From positions 4,773,001-4,837,000 of the forward strand of contig NC_009901.1 in the NCBI RefSeq assembly GCF_000018285.1: a stretch of DNA of 64,000 nucleotides, given 5' to 3'. The notes under the pieces are model-generated. The model was not told where the DNA came from. It was given only the letters and a program-made list of their open reading frames with translations, and made no database searches. A program made the translations under genes and the position numbers. Below, one piece after another: positions 16,486 to 25,112 of this stretch. Source of the stretch: Shewanella pealeana ATCC 700345. Its GTDB lineage: Bacteria; Pseudomonadota; Gammaproteobacteria; Enterobacterales; Shewanellaceae. How positions within the stretch are numbered: the first letter of the stretch is position 1; every line of letters begins with the position of its first letter.

Positions 16486-17418
16486 ATGGAATTAGAAGAG
16501 ATCTATCGCCAAGATCTAAGCCTGCTTATTGCACTACAAATTTTGGTAGAAGAACGCAGCGTGACTCAAGCGGCTAAGCGCTTACATTTGAGCCAATCTG
16601 CAACCAGTCGCATTCTTGCGCGCCTTAGAGATATGCTCGACGATCCGCTGTTCTCTCGTGTGGGTCAGCAGCTTGTACCAACCTCATTTGCACTCGAATG
16701 CTACCAACAGTTGCGCCAACCCACGGGCCAACTCATTGAATTACTCACGCCTAAAGCCTTTGTGCCACAAGAGTGTCAGCAGCAGTTTTCTATCGCAGTG
16801 ACCGATTATGCCATGCAGGCATTAATCCCTTTCATTCTGCCAATCATCTATAAAAAGGCACCACAGATCCGCCTCGAAATTGTGCCAGTACAGCAAAAAG
16901 AGTTACAGGCACAGCTCAGTGTGAAAGGCGCAGATATGGCCGTTTGTAGAGCAATAGGTCAGACAGGAAATTTACAGCAGACATTTCTCGGCAAAGTGGG
17001 AGTCAGCTGTTTATTGTCACCCAACCACCCACTGGCAAATAGCGATATCACTCTCGATGATTATCTGCATTACCCCCATGCCACCATTGCCATCAGTGAT
17101 GGAGTGAAAGCCCTGCTCGACGATGCCATAAGCCTATATCCAGCGCGTACCGAACTATTACGCACCCCACATCTGGATACTGCGCTGGCGTTGCAATCGG
17201 TTAATCCGCTGATTATTACCCTACCAGAAGGCATGGCCGAAATCGCCGCCCAGCGACATAAGCTCAAGGTAAAGCCTCTACCGTTTAAGCTGCAAAGTTT
17301 AGACTACAAGTTGTTCTGGCATTCGCGCTGCGATCAAGACAAGGCGCAGAAATGGTTACGTGAAGAGATAGCAACAGCGATCCAAGAGTTGTTATCGCAG
17401 ACACCGCAAAATCTTTAA
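16486..17418 (+). CDS. LysR-family regulator adjacent to ardAB
   Basis: A 310-residue LysR protein with a complete winged helix (LLIALQILVEERSVTQAAKRLHLSQSATSRILARLRDML) and an effector-binding domain. It is divergent from ardAB across a 471-base intergenic region that carries two copies of the TGGAA-N4-TTCCA dyad. The divergent layout is the usual one for a LysR activator and its target, so it is the first candidate for sensing acrylate or DMSP. The dyad does not follow the common T-N11-A LysR pattern closely, so another regulator could bind there. Confidence 0.85.
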   Translation: MELEEIYRQDLSLLIALQILVEERSVTQAAKRLHLSQSATSRILARLRDMLDDPLFSRVGQQLVPTSFALECYQQLRQPTGQLIELLTPKAFVPQECQQQFSIAVTDYAMQALIPFILPIIYKKAPQIRLEIVPVQQKELQAQLSVKGADMAVCRAIGQTGNLQQTFLGKVGVSCLLSPNHPLANSDITLDDYLHYPHATIAISDGVKALLDDAISLYPARTELLRTPHLDTALALQSVNPLIITLPEGMAEIAAQRHKLKVKPLPFKLQSLDYKLFWHSRCDQDKAQKWLREEIATAIQELLSQTPQNL

Positions 17419-17452
17419 TGAACTAAAAGCAAGGTACTAGATCCTAGGACGC

Positions 17453-17722
17453 TACGCTGCGAGGACGGGCTGCGCCCTGCGAGGAACAGCAAAAGCAAAA
17501 AAACACCGTCTTTGCATTTCCTAGCTCCTAGGACCTTTCTTTTCCGTAAGCGCAGCGTTCCGTCAGTGACGCAGTCACGTTCCCTAGGCCGCAGGCCGTT
17601 CGTCTTGGCATTTCCTAGGCCCTAGGACCTTTCTTAGCTTTTCCTAGGACCTTTCTTTTCCGTAAGCGCAGCGTTCCGTCAGTGACGCAGTCACGCTCCC
17701 TAGGCCGCAAGCCGTTCGTCTT
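17453..17722. repeat. Tandem 81-bp repeat with seven CCTAGG palindromes
   Basis: Two near-identical 81-bp copies lie at 17526-17606 and 17642-17722 (period 116). CCTAGG occurs at 17453, 17527, 17583, 17614, 17621, 17643 and 17699. Each copy contains short hairpins with GCA loops: GTGAC-GCA-GTCAC and GGCC-GCA-GGCC (copy 1 only has the latter perfect; copy 2 reads GGCC-GCA-AGCC). This fills the whole gap between the LysR gene and acuI. No coding frame is evident. Confidence 0.75.
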
Positions 17723-17735
17723 TGCTTTAACCTAT

Positions 17736-18716
17736 TTACAACTGAACTAACACTCGCCCTGTCACTTGGCCTTTGATGATGCGCTGAGCAAACTCAGGCA
17801 CTTGCTCAAGCGAAATAGTCTCGCAAGCATCTTCAAAATAGCTAGCAGGCAGTAGGTTAAGTACCGCTTCCCACGCTGCTTGACGCTTGTCGAATGGACA
17901 AGCAACTGAGTCAACACCAAGAAGATTCACGCCACGTAGAATAAATGGCATCACGGTAGTTGGCAGTGCAAAGCCGCCAGCTAAACCACAGATTGCCGCC
18001 GCGCCGCCGTAATTCATCTGCGCTAACGCAGTGGCTAAGACCTTGTTACCCACGGTATCAACCACACCAGCCCAACGTTGCTTTTCTAGCGGACGCGAAT
18101 CAGCTTCAAGCTCGCTACGGTCAATCACTTCGCTAGCACCTAGCTTAGTCAGCAAGGCACCGTTTTGCTCTACGCGACCCGAGCTAGCCACTACACGATA
18201 ACCCAACTGCGCTAGCAAGGTCACAGCTACACTGCCCACACCGCCGCTGGCGCCAGTTACTAATACATCGCCGTCGCTTGGCTTAATACCCGCTTGCTGC
18301 AGTGCTTGTACGCATAACATAGCTGTTAAGCCTGCGGTACCAATCTGCATCGCTTTAGCCGCGTCGCAATTACTTGGCATAGGCACCAACCAATCCGCTT
18401 TAACACGGGCTCTCTCGGCTAGGCCGCCCCAGTGGTTTTCACCCACGCCCCAACCGGTAAGAATCACCTTGTCACCGGCTTGATAACGATCATCGCTCGA
18501 CTCAAGCACGGTACCCGCAAAGTCGATACCCGGCACCATAGGAAAGTTACGAATGATTTTGCCTACACCAGTTACCGCTAAACCGTCTTTGTAGTTCAGC
18601 GATGAGCATGAAACATCAACTAAGACTTCGCCTTCAGGCAAGTCTGCTTCGGTTATTTGGGCAACATTCGCCAGCGTCTTCTTTTCTTCTTGGGTCAAAA
18701 CAAGTGCGTTAAACAT
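17736..18716 (-). CDS. acuI: NADPH-dependent acryloyl-CoA reductase AcuI (YhdH family)
   Basis: A 326-residue medium-chain dehydrogenase/reductase of the YhdH/AcuI group. The N-terminal GroES-like domain includes SLNYKDGLAVTG and the conserved FPMVPGIDFAGTV. The Rossmann motif is VTGASGGVGSVA, followed by an NADPH-type basic/serine turn (VVASSGR). AcuI reduces toxic acryloyl-CoA to propionyl-CoA in DMSP- and acrylate-degrading bacteria, and E. coli YhdH has the same activity. Its position 3.9 kb from dddY and next to the ard locus supports that role. It is a single gene on the minus strand, convergent with the LysR gene, and no TGGAA-N4-TTCCA site is seen at its promoter. Confidence 0.88.
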   Translation of the reverse strand: MFNALVLTQEEKKTLANVAQITEADLPEGEVLVDVSCSSLNYKDGLAVTGVGKIIRNFPMVPGIDFAGTVLESSDDRYQAGDKVILTGWGVGENHWGGLAERARVKADWLVPMPSNCDAAKAMQIGTAGLTAMLCVQALQQAGIKPSDGDVLVTGASGGVGSVAVTLLAQLGYRVVASSGRVEQNGALLTKLGASEVIDRSELEADSRPLEKQRWAGVVDTVGNKVLATALAQMNYGGAAAICGLAGGFALPTTVMPFILRGVNLLGVDSVACPFDKRQAAWEAVLNLLPASYFEDACETISLEQVPEFAQRIIKGQVTGRVLVQL

Positions 18717-18973
18717 GACAAGTTCCTATTTAAACTGATGGCAGAATCATAGGCCATAAACCTCTATGATTGAAGTGCATATTTTGCATAGAAGTAATGC
18801 GCCATAGTAATGACCACAGAAGTAGTCATAGCGCTAATTAAACTCCGATGCCAAGCCTCTCCAATACTAGGTAGAACGACATCAGCAAGCTACTCGACTT
18901 TCTTCCTATCTACTCAGGTATAAATTATCTACTACACTGAGTTGTCGAAAAAAATATACAAGGAAGAGTTAGC

Positions 18974-20494
18974 ATGATTTATAACAAGCCAGGAACAGCC
19001 GGCGCGATTATTAATTTCAAATCTCAATACCAAAATTTCATTGGTGGCGAGTGGGTTAAGCCCGTTAATAACCTTTACTTTGACAACACCTCCCCCGTAG
19101 ATGGGCAAGTGTTCTGCCAGGTGCCGCGCTCAGGCTCTGTTGATATTGAAATGGCACTCGATGCAGCCCACGAAGCAAAAGAAAGTTGGGGCAAGACTTC
19201 TGTCACCGAACGTGCAAACATCTTGCTGCGCATTGCCGATCGCATCGAACAGAATATCGAGTCGCTAGCTGTTGCCGAGACTTGGGATAATGGCAAGGCG
19301 GTACGCGAAACCTTAGCCGCCGACTTACCGTTAGTTGTTGACCACTTCCGCTATTTTGCCGGCTGTATTCGTGCCCAAGAGGGCAGCGCCGCCGACATCG
19401 ACGCCAACACTGTTAGTTACCACTTCCCCGAGCCACTGGGCGTAGTGGGTCAGATCATCCCGTGGAACTTCCCTTTGCTAATGGCAGCCTGGAAAATTGC
19501 CCCTGCACTGGCCGCCGGTAACTGCGTGGTGCTTAAACCTGCCGAGCAGACGCCAGTGTCTATTCTGGTGATGCTTGAGCTTATCGAAGATTTACTGCCA
19601 AAAGGCGTGCTCAATGTGGTTAACGGTTTCGGCGCCGAAGCGGGTCAAGCACTCGCCACCAGCAAGCGTATCGCCAAGCTGGCCTTTACCGGCTCAACTG
19701 AAGTGGGTCACCATATATTAAAGTGCGCCGCAGAATCCCTAATCCCATCCACCGTCGAGCTTGGCGGTAAGTCACCTAATGTTTACTTTGCCGATGTGAT
19801 GGATCATGAAGATGAATATCTCGATAAGGCGGTTGAGGGCATGCTACTGGCCTTCTTCAATCAGGGCGAAGTCTGTACCTGTCCGTCACGGGCATTGATC
19901 CACGAGTCTATTTACGACAAGTTCATTGCTAAGGTGATTGAGCGCAGTAAAACCATTAAACAAAGTAACCCACTGGATACCGACACCCAAGTAGGTGCAC
20001 AGGCCTCGCAGGAGCAGTTCGATAAGATCTTAAGTTACCTGCAGATAGGTAAAGATGAGGGCGCAGAGGTGCTGATTGGCGGTGATCTATGTAAGCTTGA
20101 AGGTGAACAAAGCCAAGGGTTTTACATTACACCGACCATCTTAAAGGGCACCAACGATATGCGCATCTTCCAAGAGGAGATCTTCGGCCCAGTGATCTCG
20201 GTGACCACCTTTAAAAATGAAGCCGAAGCCTTAGCGATTGCCAACGATACCGAATACGGTTTAGGCGCCGGAGTATGGACTCGCGATATGAATACCGCCC
20301 AGCGCATGGGGCGTGGCATTCAGGCGGGTCGAGTTTGGATTAACTGCTACCACGCCTACCCGGCTCACGCCGCATTTGGTGGCTATAAGAAGTCGGGCAT
20401 TGGCCGTGAAACCCACAAGATGATGTTAGATCATTATCAAAATACCAAGAACCTACTGATCAGCTACGATGCTAATCCATTAGGCTTCTTCTAA
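18974..20494 (+). CDS. aldB: NAD(P)-dependent aldehyde dehydrogenase, AldB/ExaC type
   Basis: A 506-residue aldehyde dehydrogenase that resembles E. coli AldB along its whole length ([12 protein letters not shown] near the start; [50 protein letters not shown] with the catalytic cysteine; [17 protein letters not shown] at the C-terminus). AldB oxidises acetaldehyde and other short aldehydes. AAGGAAG precedes the ATG. A strong hairpin follows the stop, then the yjjI-yjjW pair. An aldehyde product of the neighbouring glycyl radical enzyme would be a logical substrate, but that link is inference. Confidence 0.85.
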   Translation: MIYNKPGTAGAIINFKSQYQNFIGGEWVKPVNNLYFDNTSPVDGQVFCQVPRSGSVDIEMALDAAHEAKESWGKTSVTERANILLRIADRIEQNIESLAVAETWDNGKAVRETLAADLPLVVDHFRYFAGCIRAQEGSAADIDANTVSYHFPEPLGVVGQIIPWNFPLLMAAWKIAPALAAGNCVVLKPAEQTPVSILVMLELIEDLLPKGVLNVVNGFGAEAGQALATSKRIAKLAFTGSTEVGHHILKCAAESLIPSTVELGGKSPNVYFADVMDHEDEYLDKAVEGMLLAFFNQGEVCTCPSRALIHESIYDKFIAKVIERSKTIKQSNPLDTDTQVGAQASQEQFDKILSYLQIGKDEGAEVLIGGDLCKLEGEQSQGFYITPTILKGTNDMRIFQEEIFGPVISVTTFKNEAEALAIANDTEYGLGAGVWTRDMNTAQRMGRGIQAGRVWINCYHAYPAHAAFGGYKKSGIGRETHKMMLDHYQNTKNLLISYDANPLGFF

Positions 20495-20519
20495 TTTGTT
20501 TTAGCTCAATAGTCGCTAT

Positions 20520-20544
20520 ACAGGCTGGCGCCTCGCCAGCCTGT
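20520..20544 (+). terminator. Hairpin after aldB
   Basis: An 11-bp stem ACAGGCTGGCG / CGCCAGCCTGT with a CCT loop lies 25 bases past the aldB stop. The T-run after it is poor, so it may terminate inefficiently and allow some read-through into yjjI. Confidence 0.6.
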
Positions 20545-20608
20545 CACTTTACGCCGTTAATCCCGCTAACCTGCTCACTTTCAAATAAGTTGAGAGCTTT
20601 CACTTCGA

Positions 20609-20625
20609 ATTTCCAAATTGGAAAT
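20609..20625. promoter_or_regulatory. Perfect 17-bp palindrome upstream of yjjI
   Basis: ATTTCCAAATTGGAAAT is fully symmetrical around its central A and lies 83 bases before the yjjI ATG. It looks like a dimeric repressor or activator site. It contains the TTGGAA half-site seen at dddY and ardA, but in the opposite relative orientation, so it is probably bound by a different protein. Confidence 0.5.
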
Positions 20626-20676
20626 CACTGTTTACCAGCTTTTCACTATAAGAATCTACTCATCACACTTTAAAAT

Positions 20677-20701
20677 ATATCCATAAAATATTAGTGGATA
20701 T
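20677..20701 (+). promoter_or_regulatory. Leader hairpin over the yjjI ribosome-binding site
   Basis: ATATCCA and TGGATAT pair around an 11-base loop that can add three A-T pairs. The 3' arm contains the likely Shine-Dalgarno GTGGA for the ATG at 20708. The fold could mask translation initiation. No riboswitch class is recognised. Confidence 0.35.
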
Positions 20702-20707
20702 TGAATC

Positions 20708-22261
20708 ATGACCGTTAAAAATAGACTCGCTCAGATAACTCGTGACCCTAACCTTTCGCCAAAGCAAAAATCTAACTTCTTAGCCTTAGAAGCTGAGGCT
20801 AGCCTGCCCTATATGGCGATCTCCGATGCAGTATCTGAAGCTAAAAATAGCGGCATTATCTGTGATATGTTTGAAGGCAACGCACCATTCAAGCCAAGAT
20901 ATGTGCTACCCGATTACGCCAAGTTTCTTCAGAATGGTTCTGAGTACTTAGAGCTAAGTCCGGCGCAGGACTTAGATGAAGCACTTAATGCTCTGACGAT
21001 TATTTATCACCACGTGCCATCGGTCACCAATATTCCCGTCTATCTCGGTCAGCTCGACGATATTTTGCTGCCATTCTGCCAAGGCCTAGAGCCTGAAGCT
21101 ATTTACCGCAAGTTAAAGCTATTCTGGATCATGCTAGATCGCACCTTGCCGGATGCCTTTATGCACGTAAACATAGGCCCGACTGACAATATCGTTTGTC
21201 GTACCATTTTACGCGTCGATGCAGAGCTTAAGCAGATAGCCCCCAATCTGACTTTTATGTATGACCCAGAGATCACCCCTGATGAACTACTACAAGTCGC
21301 CGCCAGCAATATCTGTGAGTGCAGCAAGCCGCATATCGCCAACTACCCACTGCACGCCAATAGCTTCGATGACAAAGGCTTTGGTATCGTCAGCTGCTAT
21401 AACTCACTGCCACTCGCTGGCGGCGCGAATACCTTAGTCAGACTGAACCTGAAACAAGTTGCGTTAAAAGCAAGCAGTGTGGGCGACTTTTTTACCCAAG
21501 TTCTGCCGCACTATTGCCAGCTGACTTACGAGTTAATCGATGCTCGCGCTAAGTTCTTGCATGAAGAGTCCAATTTCTTCAACAGTTTCTTAGTCAAAGA
21601 GGGCCTGATTGAAGAGTCCCGTTTCGCGCCTATGTTTGGCATCTACGGCATGGCCGAAGCGGTCAATATCTTGCAAGGATCGCCTGACTTTAATGAAGAC
21701 AACATAGATAAGCCTAGCAGCCATTATGGCCATAATGCCGCTGCCAACGCGCTGGGCCACAAGATCTCCAAAGCCCTAGATGGCATAGTGAAATCGACTC
21801 AGGTGAAATACGGTTATAACGGCCTCGCCCTGCTACATTCACAGGGCGGGATCAGTATAGATAAAGATGTGACACCGGGTGTGCGTATTCCATATGGCAC
21901 AGAACCAAACCCGATCGCCCATATTCAAGCGCTAGCCGAGCATCACCAGTATTACACCTCTGGTATTAGCGACATCCTCACCATAGATGAGACGGTAAAA
22001 GCTAACCCGCAGGCAATGATGCAGCTGTGTAAAGGTGCGCTAAGCCTAGGTTTCCGTGAGTTTACCGCCAACGTAGCCTCAAATGATTTGGTTCGCGTCA
22101 CCGGTTATATGATCAAACTTTCAGATATCGCTAGCTTTAAGGCTGAGGGCTCACGCACCAACACCACCTGGTTAGGTGCTGAGGCTGCGCAAAACACCAA
22201 AATTTTAGAGCGTCAGCCAAGAGTTGTTGCCCATGAGCACACACCGGCATATAGCAAGTAA
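20708..22261 (+). CDS. yjjI: YjjI-family glycyl radical enzyme of unknown substrate
   Basis: A 517-residue protein with the same length and landmarks as E. coli YjjI. The C-terminal glycyl radical motif is VRVTGYM, which places the radical at about Gly466. The usual active-site CxE motif of pyruvate formate-lyase and the eliminases is absent; the best placed cysteine is Cys230 in GIVSCYNSLP. Such enzymes work only without oxygen and are activated by a partner radical SAM protein, here yjjW 30 bases downstream. The reaction is not known. The upstream AldB-type gene suggests an aldehyde-producing reaction, which is inference. A 17-bp palindrome and a leader hairpin precede the gene. Confidence 0.88.
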   Translation: MTVKNRLAQITRDPNLSPKQKSNFLALEAEASLPYMAISDAVSEAKNSGIICDMFEGNAPFKPRYVLPDYAKFLQNGSEYLELSPAQDLDEALNALTIIYHHVPSVTNIPVYLGQLDDILLPFCQGLEPEAIYRKLKLFWIMLDRTLPDAFMHVNIGPTDNIVCRTILRVDAELKQIAPNLTFMYDPEITPDELLQVAASNICECSKPHIANYPLHANSFDDKGFGIVSCYNSLPLAGGANTLVRLNLKQVALKASSVGDFFTQVLPHYCQLTYELIDARAKFLHEESNFFNSFLVKEGLIEESRFAPMFGIYGMAEAVNILQGSPDFNEDNIDKPSSHYGHNAAANALGHKISKALDGIVKSTQVKYGYNGLALLHSQGGISIDKDVTPGVRIPYGTEPNPIAHIQALAEHHQYYTSGISDILTIDETVKANPQAMMQLCKGALSLGFREFTANVASNDLVRVTGYMIKLSDIASFKAEGSRTNTTWLGAEAAQNTKILERQPRVVAHEHTPAYSK

Positions 22262-22291
22262 TACAGATACGTAAGGAAGTAGAGCAAAAAC

Positions 22292-23170
22292 ATGGGCAGA
22301 GTCGCGACGGTTAACCAAATTATTCCCTTTTCTTGTGTCGATGGCCCAGGCAGCCGCTTGGTCATCTTCCTGCAAGGGTGTAATTTTAACTGCAAAAATT
22401 GCCACAACCCGTACACCATAGACATGTGTGACAGTTGTGGCGACTGCGTGGCCACCTGCCCTGTTAATGCACTCAGCTTAAACCTAGATAAACAGGGAAA
22501 GTCTAAGATAGTGTGGGACAGTGACAAGTGCACCCAGTGCGATATCTGCCTATCGACTTGCCCTAAGCAGTCTAGTCCAAAGATCCGCCAATACAGCGTA
22601 GAGCAAATGCTGGAACTGATCCGTCGCCAAGTGCACTTTATCAACGGCATCACCGTCAGCGGCGGCGAAGCCACCTTGCAACTGCCATTTATTATAGAGC
22701 TATTTCAAGCCATTAAAGCCAGCGATGACTTATCTCATCTGAGCTGCATGATCGACAGCAACGGTTATCTGACTGAGGGTGGCTGGCAGCAAGTCATGCC
22801 CTACCTCGACGGCGCGATGATTGATCTGAAATCTTGGCAAGAGCACACCCACCGTTATATTACCGGCCGCGATAATCACCGCGTATTTAGCAGTTTAAAG
22901 CTGCTCGCTGCAGAAGGTAAATTATACGAAATACGCCTACTGTATATTCCGAAGATCAGTGATATTGATAGTGAAGTTAATGCCATAGCAGGTTATTTAA
23001 CTCAGCTACCTGATAGCGTTAGGGTGAAACTCAACGCCTTTCAACACCACGGGGTAACAGGCGAAGCCCGCCTTTGGGACACTTGCAGTGAACAGCAGAT
23101 GTTGGAGTTAGCGGCACGGCTAACTGAACGTGGTGTTGGCAACTTAGTTTTACCCAATGTTTATTTGTAG
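22292..23170 (+). CDS. yjjW: YjjW-family glycyl radical enzyme activase (radical SAM)
   Basis: A 292-residue activase. The radical SAM cluster motif is CNFNCKNCHNP near residues 30-40. It is followed by two ferredoxin-type [4Fe-4S] sites, CDSCGDCVATCP and CTQCDICLSTCP, the arrangement of the larger glycyl radical activases. GGEA (TVSGGEATLQ) is the SAM-binding motif. It would generate the glycyl radical on YjjI using SAM and reduced flavodoxin or ferredoxin. Start ATG is preceded by AAGGAAG. After its stop begins the long repeat region. Confidence 0.9.
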   Translation: MGRVATVNQIIPFSCVDGPGSRLVIFLQGCNFNCKNCHNPYTIDMCDSCGDCVATCPVNALSLNLDKQGKSKIVWDSDKCTQCDICLSTCPKQSSPKIRQYSVEQMLELIRRQVHFINGITVSGGEATLQLPFIIELFQAIKASDDLSHLSCMIDSNGYLTEGGWQQVMPYLDGAMIDLKSWQEHTHRYITGRDNHRVFSSLKLLAAEGKLYEIRLLYIPKISDIDSEVNAIAGYLTQLPDSVRVKLNAFQHHGVTGEARLWDTCSEQQMLELAARLTERGVGNLVLPNVYL

Positions 23171-23209
23171 GCGTTCTTGCCAGCCTAGTTGGGGCGCTTT
23201 GGGGTAAAG

Positions 23210-23300
23210 CAGTGAACCTTAGCTGTAAACTCATATGAGTCTTCAAACCAACTTCCAGCATTGGTGGTTCCAATGGCCTGCAGCCAGCGTTCCGATATGC
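23210..23300. repeat. Truncated left-module repeat
   Basis: Matches the first half of the modules at 23331 and 24467 imperfectly: GTGAACCTT, then CTTCAAACCAACTTCCAGCA, GTGGTTCCAATGGCCTGCAG. The rest of the module is missing. It looks like an older, decayed or truncated copy next to copy A. Confidence 0.5.
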
Positions 23301-23330
23301 GATTGCCGCCAACGCATGAGTGCTAAGAGA

Positions 23331-23893
23331 AATCTAAAGCAATGAACCTTTAGTTTATCGATGCTTAGGCCGGTTTGATGAATCTTCCAACATCAGTGGT
23401 TCCAATGGCTTGCAGCCGGCGTATGTGCAGATACTGCTGAAACACGCTTTACGCCATCCCTGGCCGCTCTGCGGTTTCATCCCTGAAACCGAAGGCTTCA
23501 GCCGTATCTACACTAGGTTAGAAAAGCACAAAATCGACCAAAAGTGTCCCCCATAGTAAAGTACTAATCTCACAATTAATTGAAGGTTTACAGAAAACAC
23601 CCGTTCCCCATCGGAGTTGCCGAAGTACGTTGAAGAAATAACCGTGATGCCCACACGGATGTGGGCATAGCTTTCGCGGGGCAGGATGCCCCATCGGAAG
23701 CGTTAGGTTATTTAAAATAAGTACGAGGGAGACAACTTCGTCGGGGCGGCTGGGGAGATGCAAGAGGGGGTAGCTGTTGACCCCTTCTTGCCCGTGTGTG
23801 AGCTGGAAGCTCACGACTTTGGTCAGGCGCAGCCTGATGCATTACCAATGTGGGGAGAAGCGCCACGACGTTAATTGTTAGACGAAGTCTAAC
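23331..23893. repeat. Hairpin-array element, copy A
   Basis: A non-coding composite element. Its left module (23331-23529) is nearly identical to copy B and contains GCCA-TCCC-TGGC and GGTTTCA-TCCC-TGAAACC hairpins inside a longer stem (GCAGATACTGCTGAA with CTTCAGCCGTATCTAC). The right module (from about 23590) shares AACTTCGTCGGGGCG with the other copies. It carries hairpins at 23647-23668, 23678-23692, 23760-23791, 23798-23814, 23823-23837 (TCAGGC-GCA-GCCTGA) and 23877-23893 (GTTAGAC-GAA-GTCTAAC). Short open frames across it are not convincing genes. Confidence 0.8.
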
Positions 23894-23950
23894 TTTAATA
23901 CTCAAGTGCAACTTGATTAAATTGCATCGGCAATACCAAAACGCAAAGCA

Positions 23951-23980
23951 AAAAAAAGCATCCCGCTGGGATGCTTTTTT
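23951..23980. terminator. Bidirectional terminator-like hairpin
   Basis: AGCATCCC / GGGATGCT with a GCT-type loop, flanked by A-run and T6. It lies after copy A with no gene directly upstream, so what it terminates is unclear; a transcript of copy A is one possibility. Confidence 0.7.
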
Positions 23981-24466
23981 GTTTTACTGCCTAACTTAAA
24001 ACTAAATTTGTTAGGCTTATCAAAGTTACCCGTGGGTAACTCAATGGGTATCCGATAATGTACTCAAGAGTCGGATTGAAAAGTAGTCCGGTCGAAGCTT
24101 CTAATAGCAATGCCTCAGCTCTGTCGAATCCGGCCCAGCCAGCGGAGCTAGCTAATGTCGAACTCCCAGTCGATTGAGTCTTCGCTATATCAATGAACAC
24201 TCCGACCTAAACCGCTGAGTTCAAATTAGCAAGAAAACGTGACCCATGTCAAACTTTTATTTCTTTGCGTTTAAATGCTGATAACGTATCACTTCAAAAC
24301 AGTTAACACTGCAGATTAACGTCAAAGCTACTGACGGAAGAACTATTCACCACGAAGGACACAGAGAACACGAAGTAAGAAACAGCTAAACTAATTTAGC
24401 AGCTCAATGTACTGCGTATCTACAAAGGCTTAGGGGATCATTTGCGTGAACCTAACTCAGGCTTTA
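23981..24466. other. Gene-free spacer between repeat copies A and B
   Basis: I see no convincing gene here. A 69-codon minus-strand frame at 23991-24200 has no recognisable domain and no good ribosome-binding site. Near 24350 a stretch reads CACCACGAAGGACACAGAG, which resembles short dispersed sequences common between bacterial genes. No function is assigned. Confidence 0.4.
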
Positions 24467-25051
24467 AATCTAAAGCTGTGAACCTTTGATTTATCAATGC
24501 TTATACAGGTTTGATGAATCTTCCAACATCAGTGGTTCCAATGGCCTGCGGCCGGCGTATGTGCAGACACTGCTGAAGCACGCTTTACGCCATCCCTGGC
24601 CGCTCTGCGGTTTCATCCCTGAAACCGAAGGCTTCAGCCGTGTCTACACGGGGTTAGAAAAGCATAATAATTTCACCACAGCGTTTTTCATATAAAAAGA
24701 GGACTCAAAGGTTTCTCCTATAAGTACAGGAAACACCAATTCCCCATCGAAGTTGCCGAAGTGCGTAGATGACTCTTTACCTAAAATAGTGCCGTGGAAC
24801 CATCATGGATGATGGTTCAGGCTCAGCGGGACATGGATGTCCCATCTGAGCCGTTAGGCGATTTTTATTGGAGTATGAGGCTCGTATCTAATGCATGTAA
24901 CTTCGTCGGGGCGTCATGGTGGATGCAAGGAGGATAAGGACGAGCAGTCCTCCTTGCCCGGGTGTGGGATGGCATCCCACGACGTTGTCAGGCGAAGCCT
25001 GATGCATTACCAATGTGGCAAAGCCACGACCTTTATCAAACGAAGTTTGAT
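24467..25051. repeat. Hairpin-array element, copy B
   Basis: Left module 24467-24663 matches copy A closely. The right module, from about 24727, starts ACAGGAAACACC, then TTCCCCATCG. Hairpins: 24797-24818 (GAACCATCAT-GG-ATGATGGTTC), a nested pair 24820-24852, 24925-24957 (GCAAGGAGGA / TCCTCCTTGC), 24964-24980 (GTGGGAT-GGC-ATCCCAC), 24988-25002 (TCAGGC-GAA-GCCTGA), 25015-25027 (GTGGC-AAA-GCCAC), 25035-25051 (ATCAAAC-GAA-GTTTGAT). Stems differ from copy A at matched positions but stay paired. Confidence 0.8.
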
Positions 25052-25112
25052 GCGCCCTCAACCCAATGAACCAATAAACTTTTGGCCAAGTTTCCAAAAC
25101 TTTTGGTTAAGT

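Noticed and set aside
22213..22674. 153-codon minus-strand frame across yjjI/yjjW
   Set aside because: Antisense to two well supported genes; the translation has no recognisable features.
23518..23911. Small minus-strand frames in repeat copy A
   Set aside because: They run through the hairpins, lack ribosome-binding sites and are not kept as frames in copies B and C.
23700..24860. GTTAGG/GTTAGGC motifs as possible integron attC sites
   Set aside because: The GTTRRRY-like core occurs, but the matching RYYYAAC and the spaced inner boxes of attC are not present, and there are no cassettes or integrase.
23331..25051. CRISPR array
   Set aside because: The repeats are long, few and mutually diverged, with no regular short spacers and no cas genes in the window.
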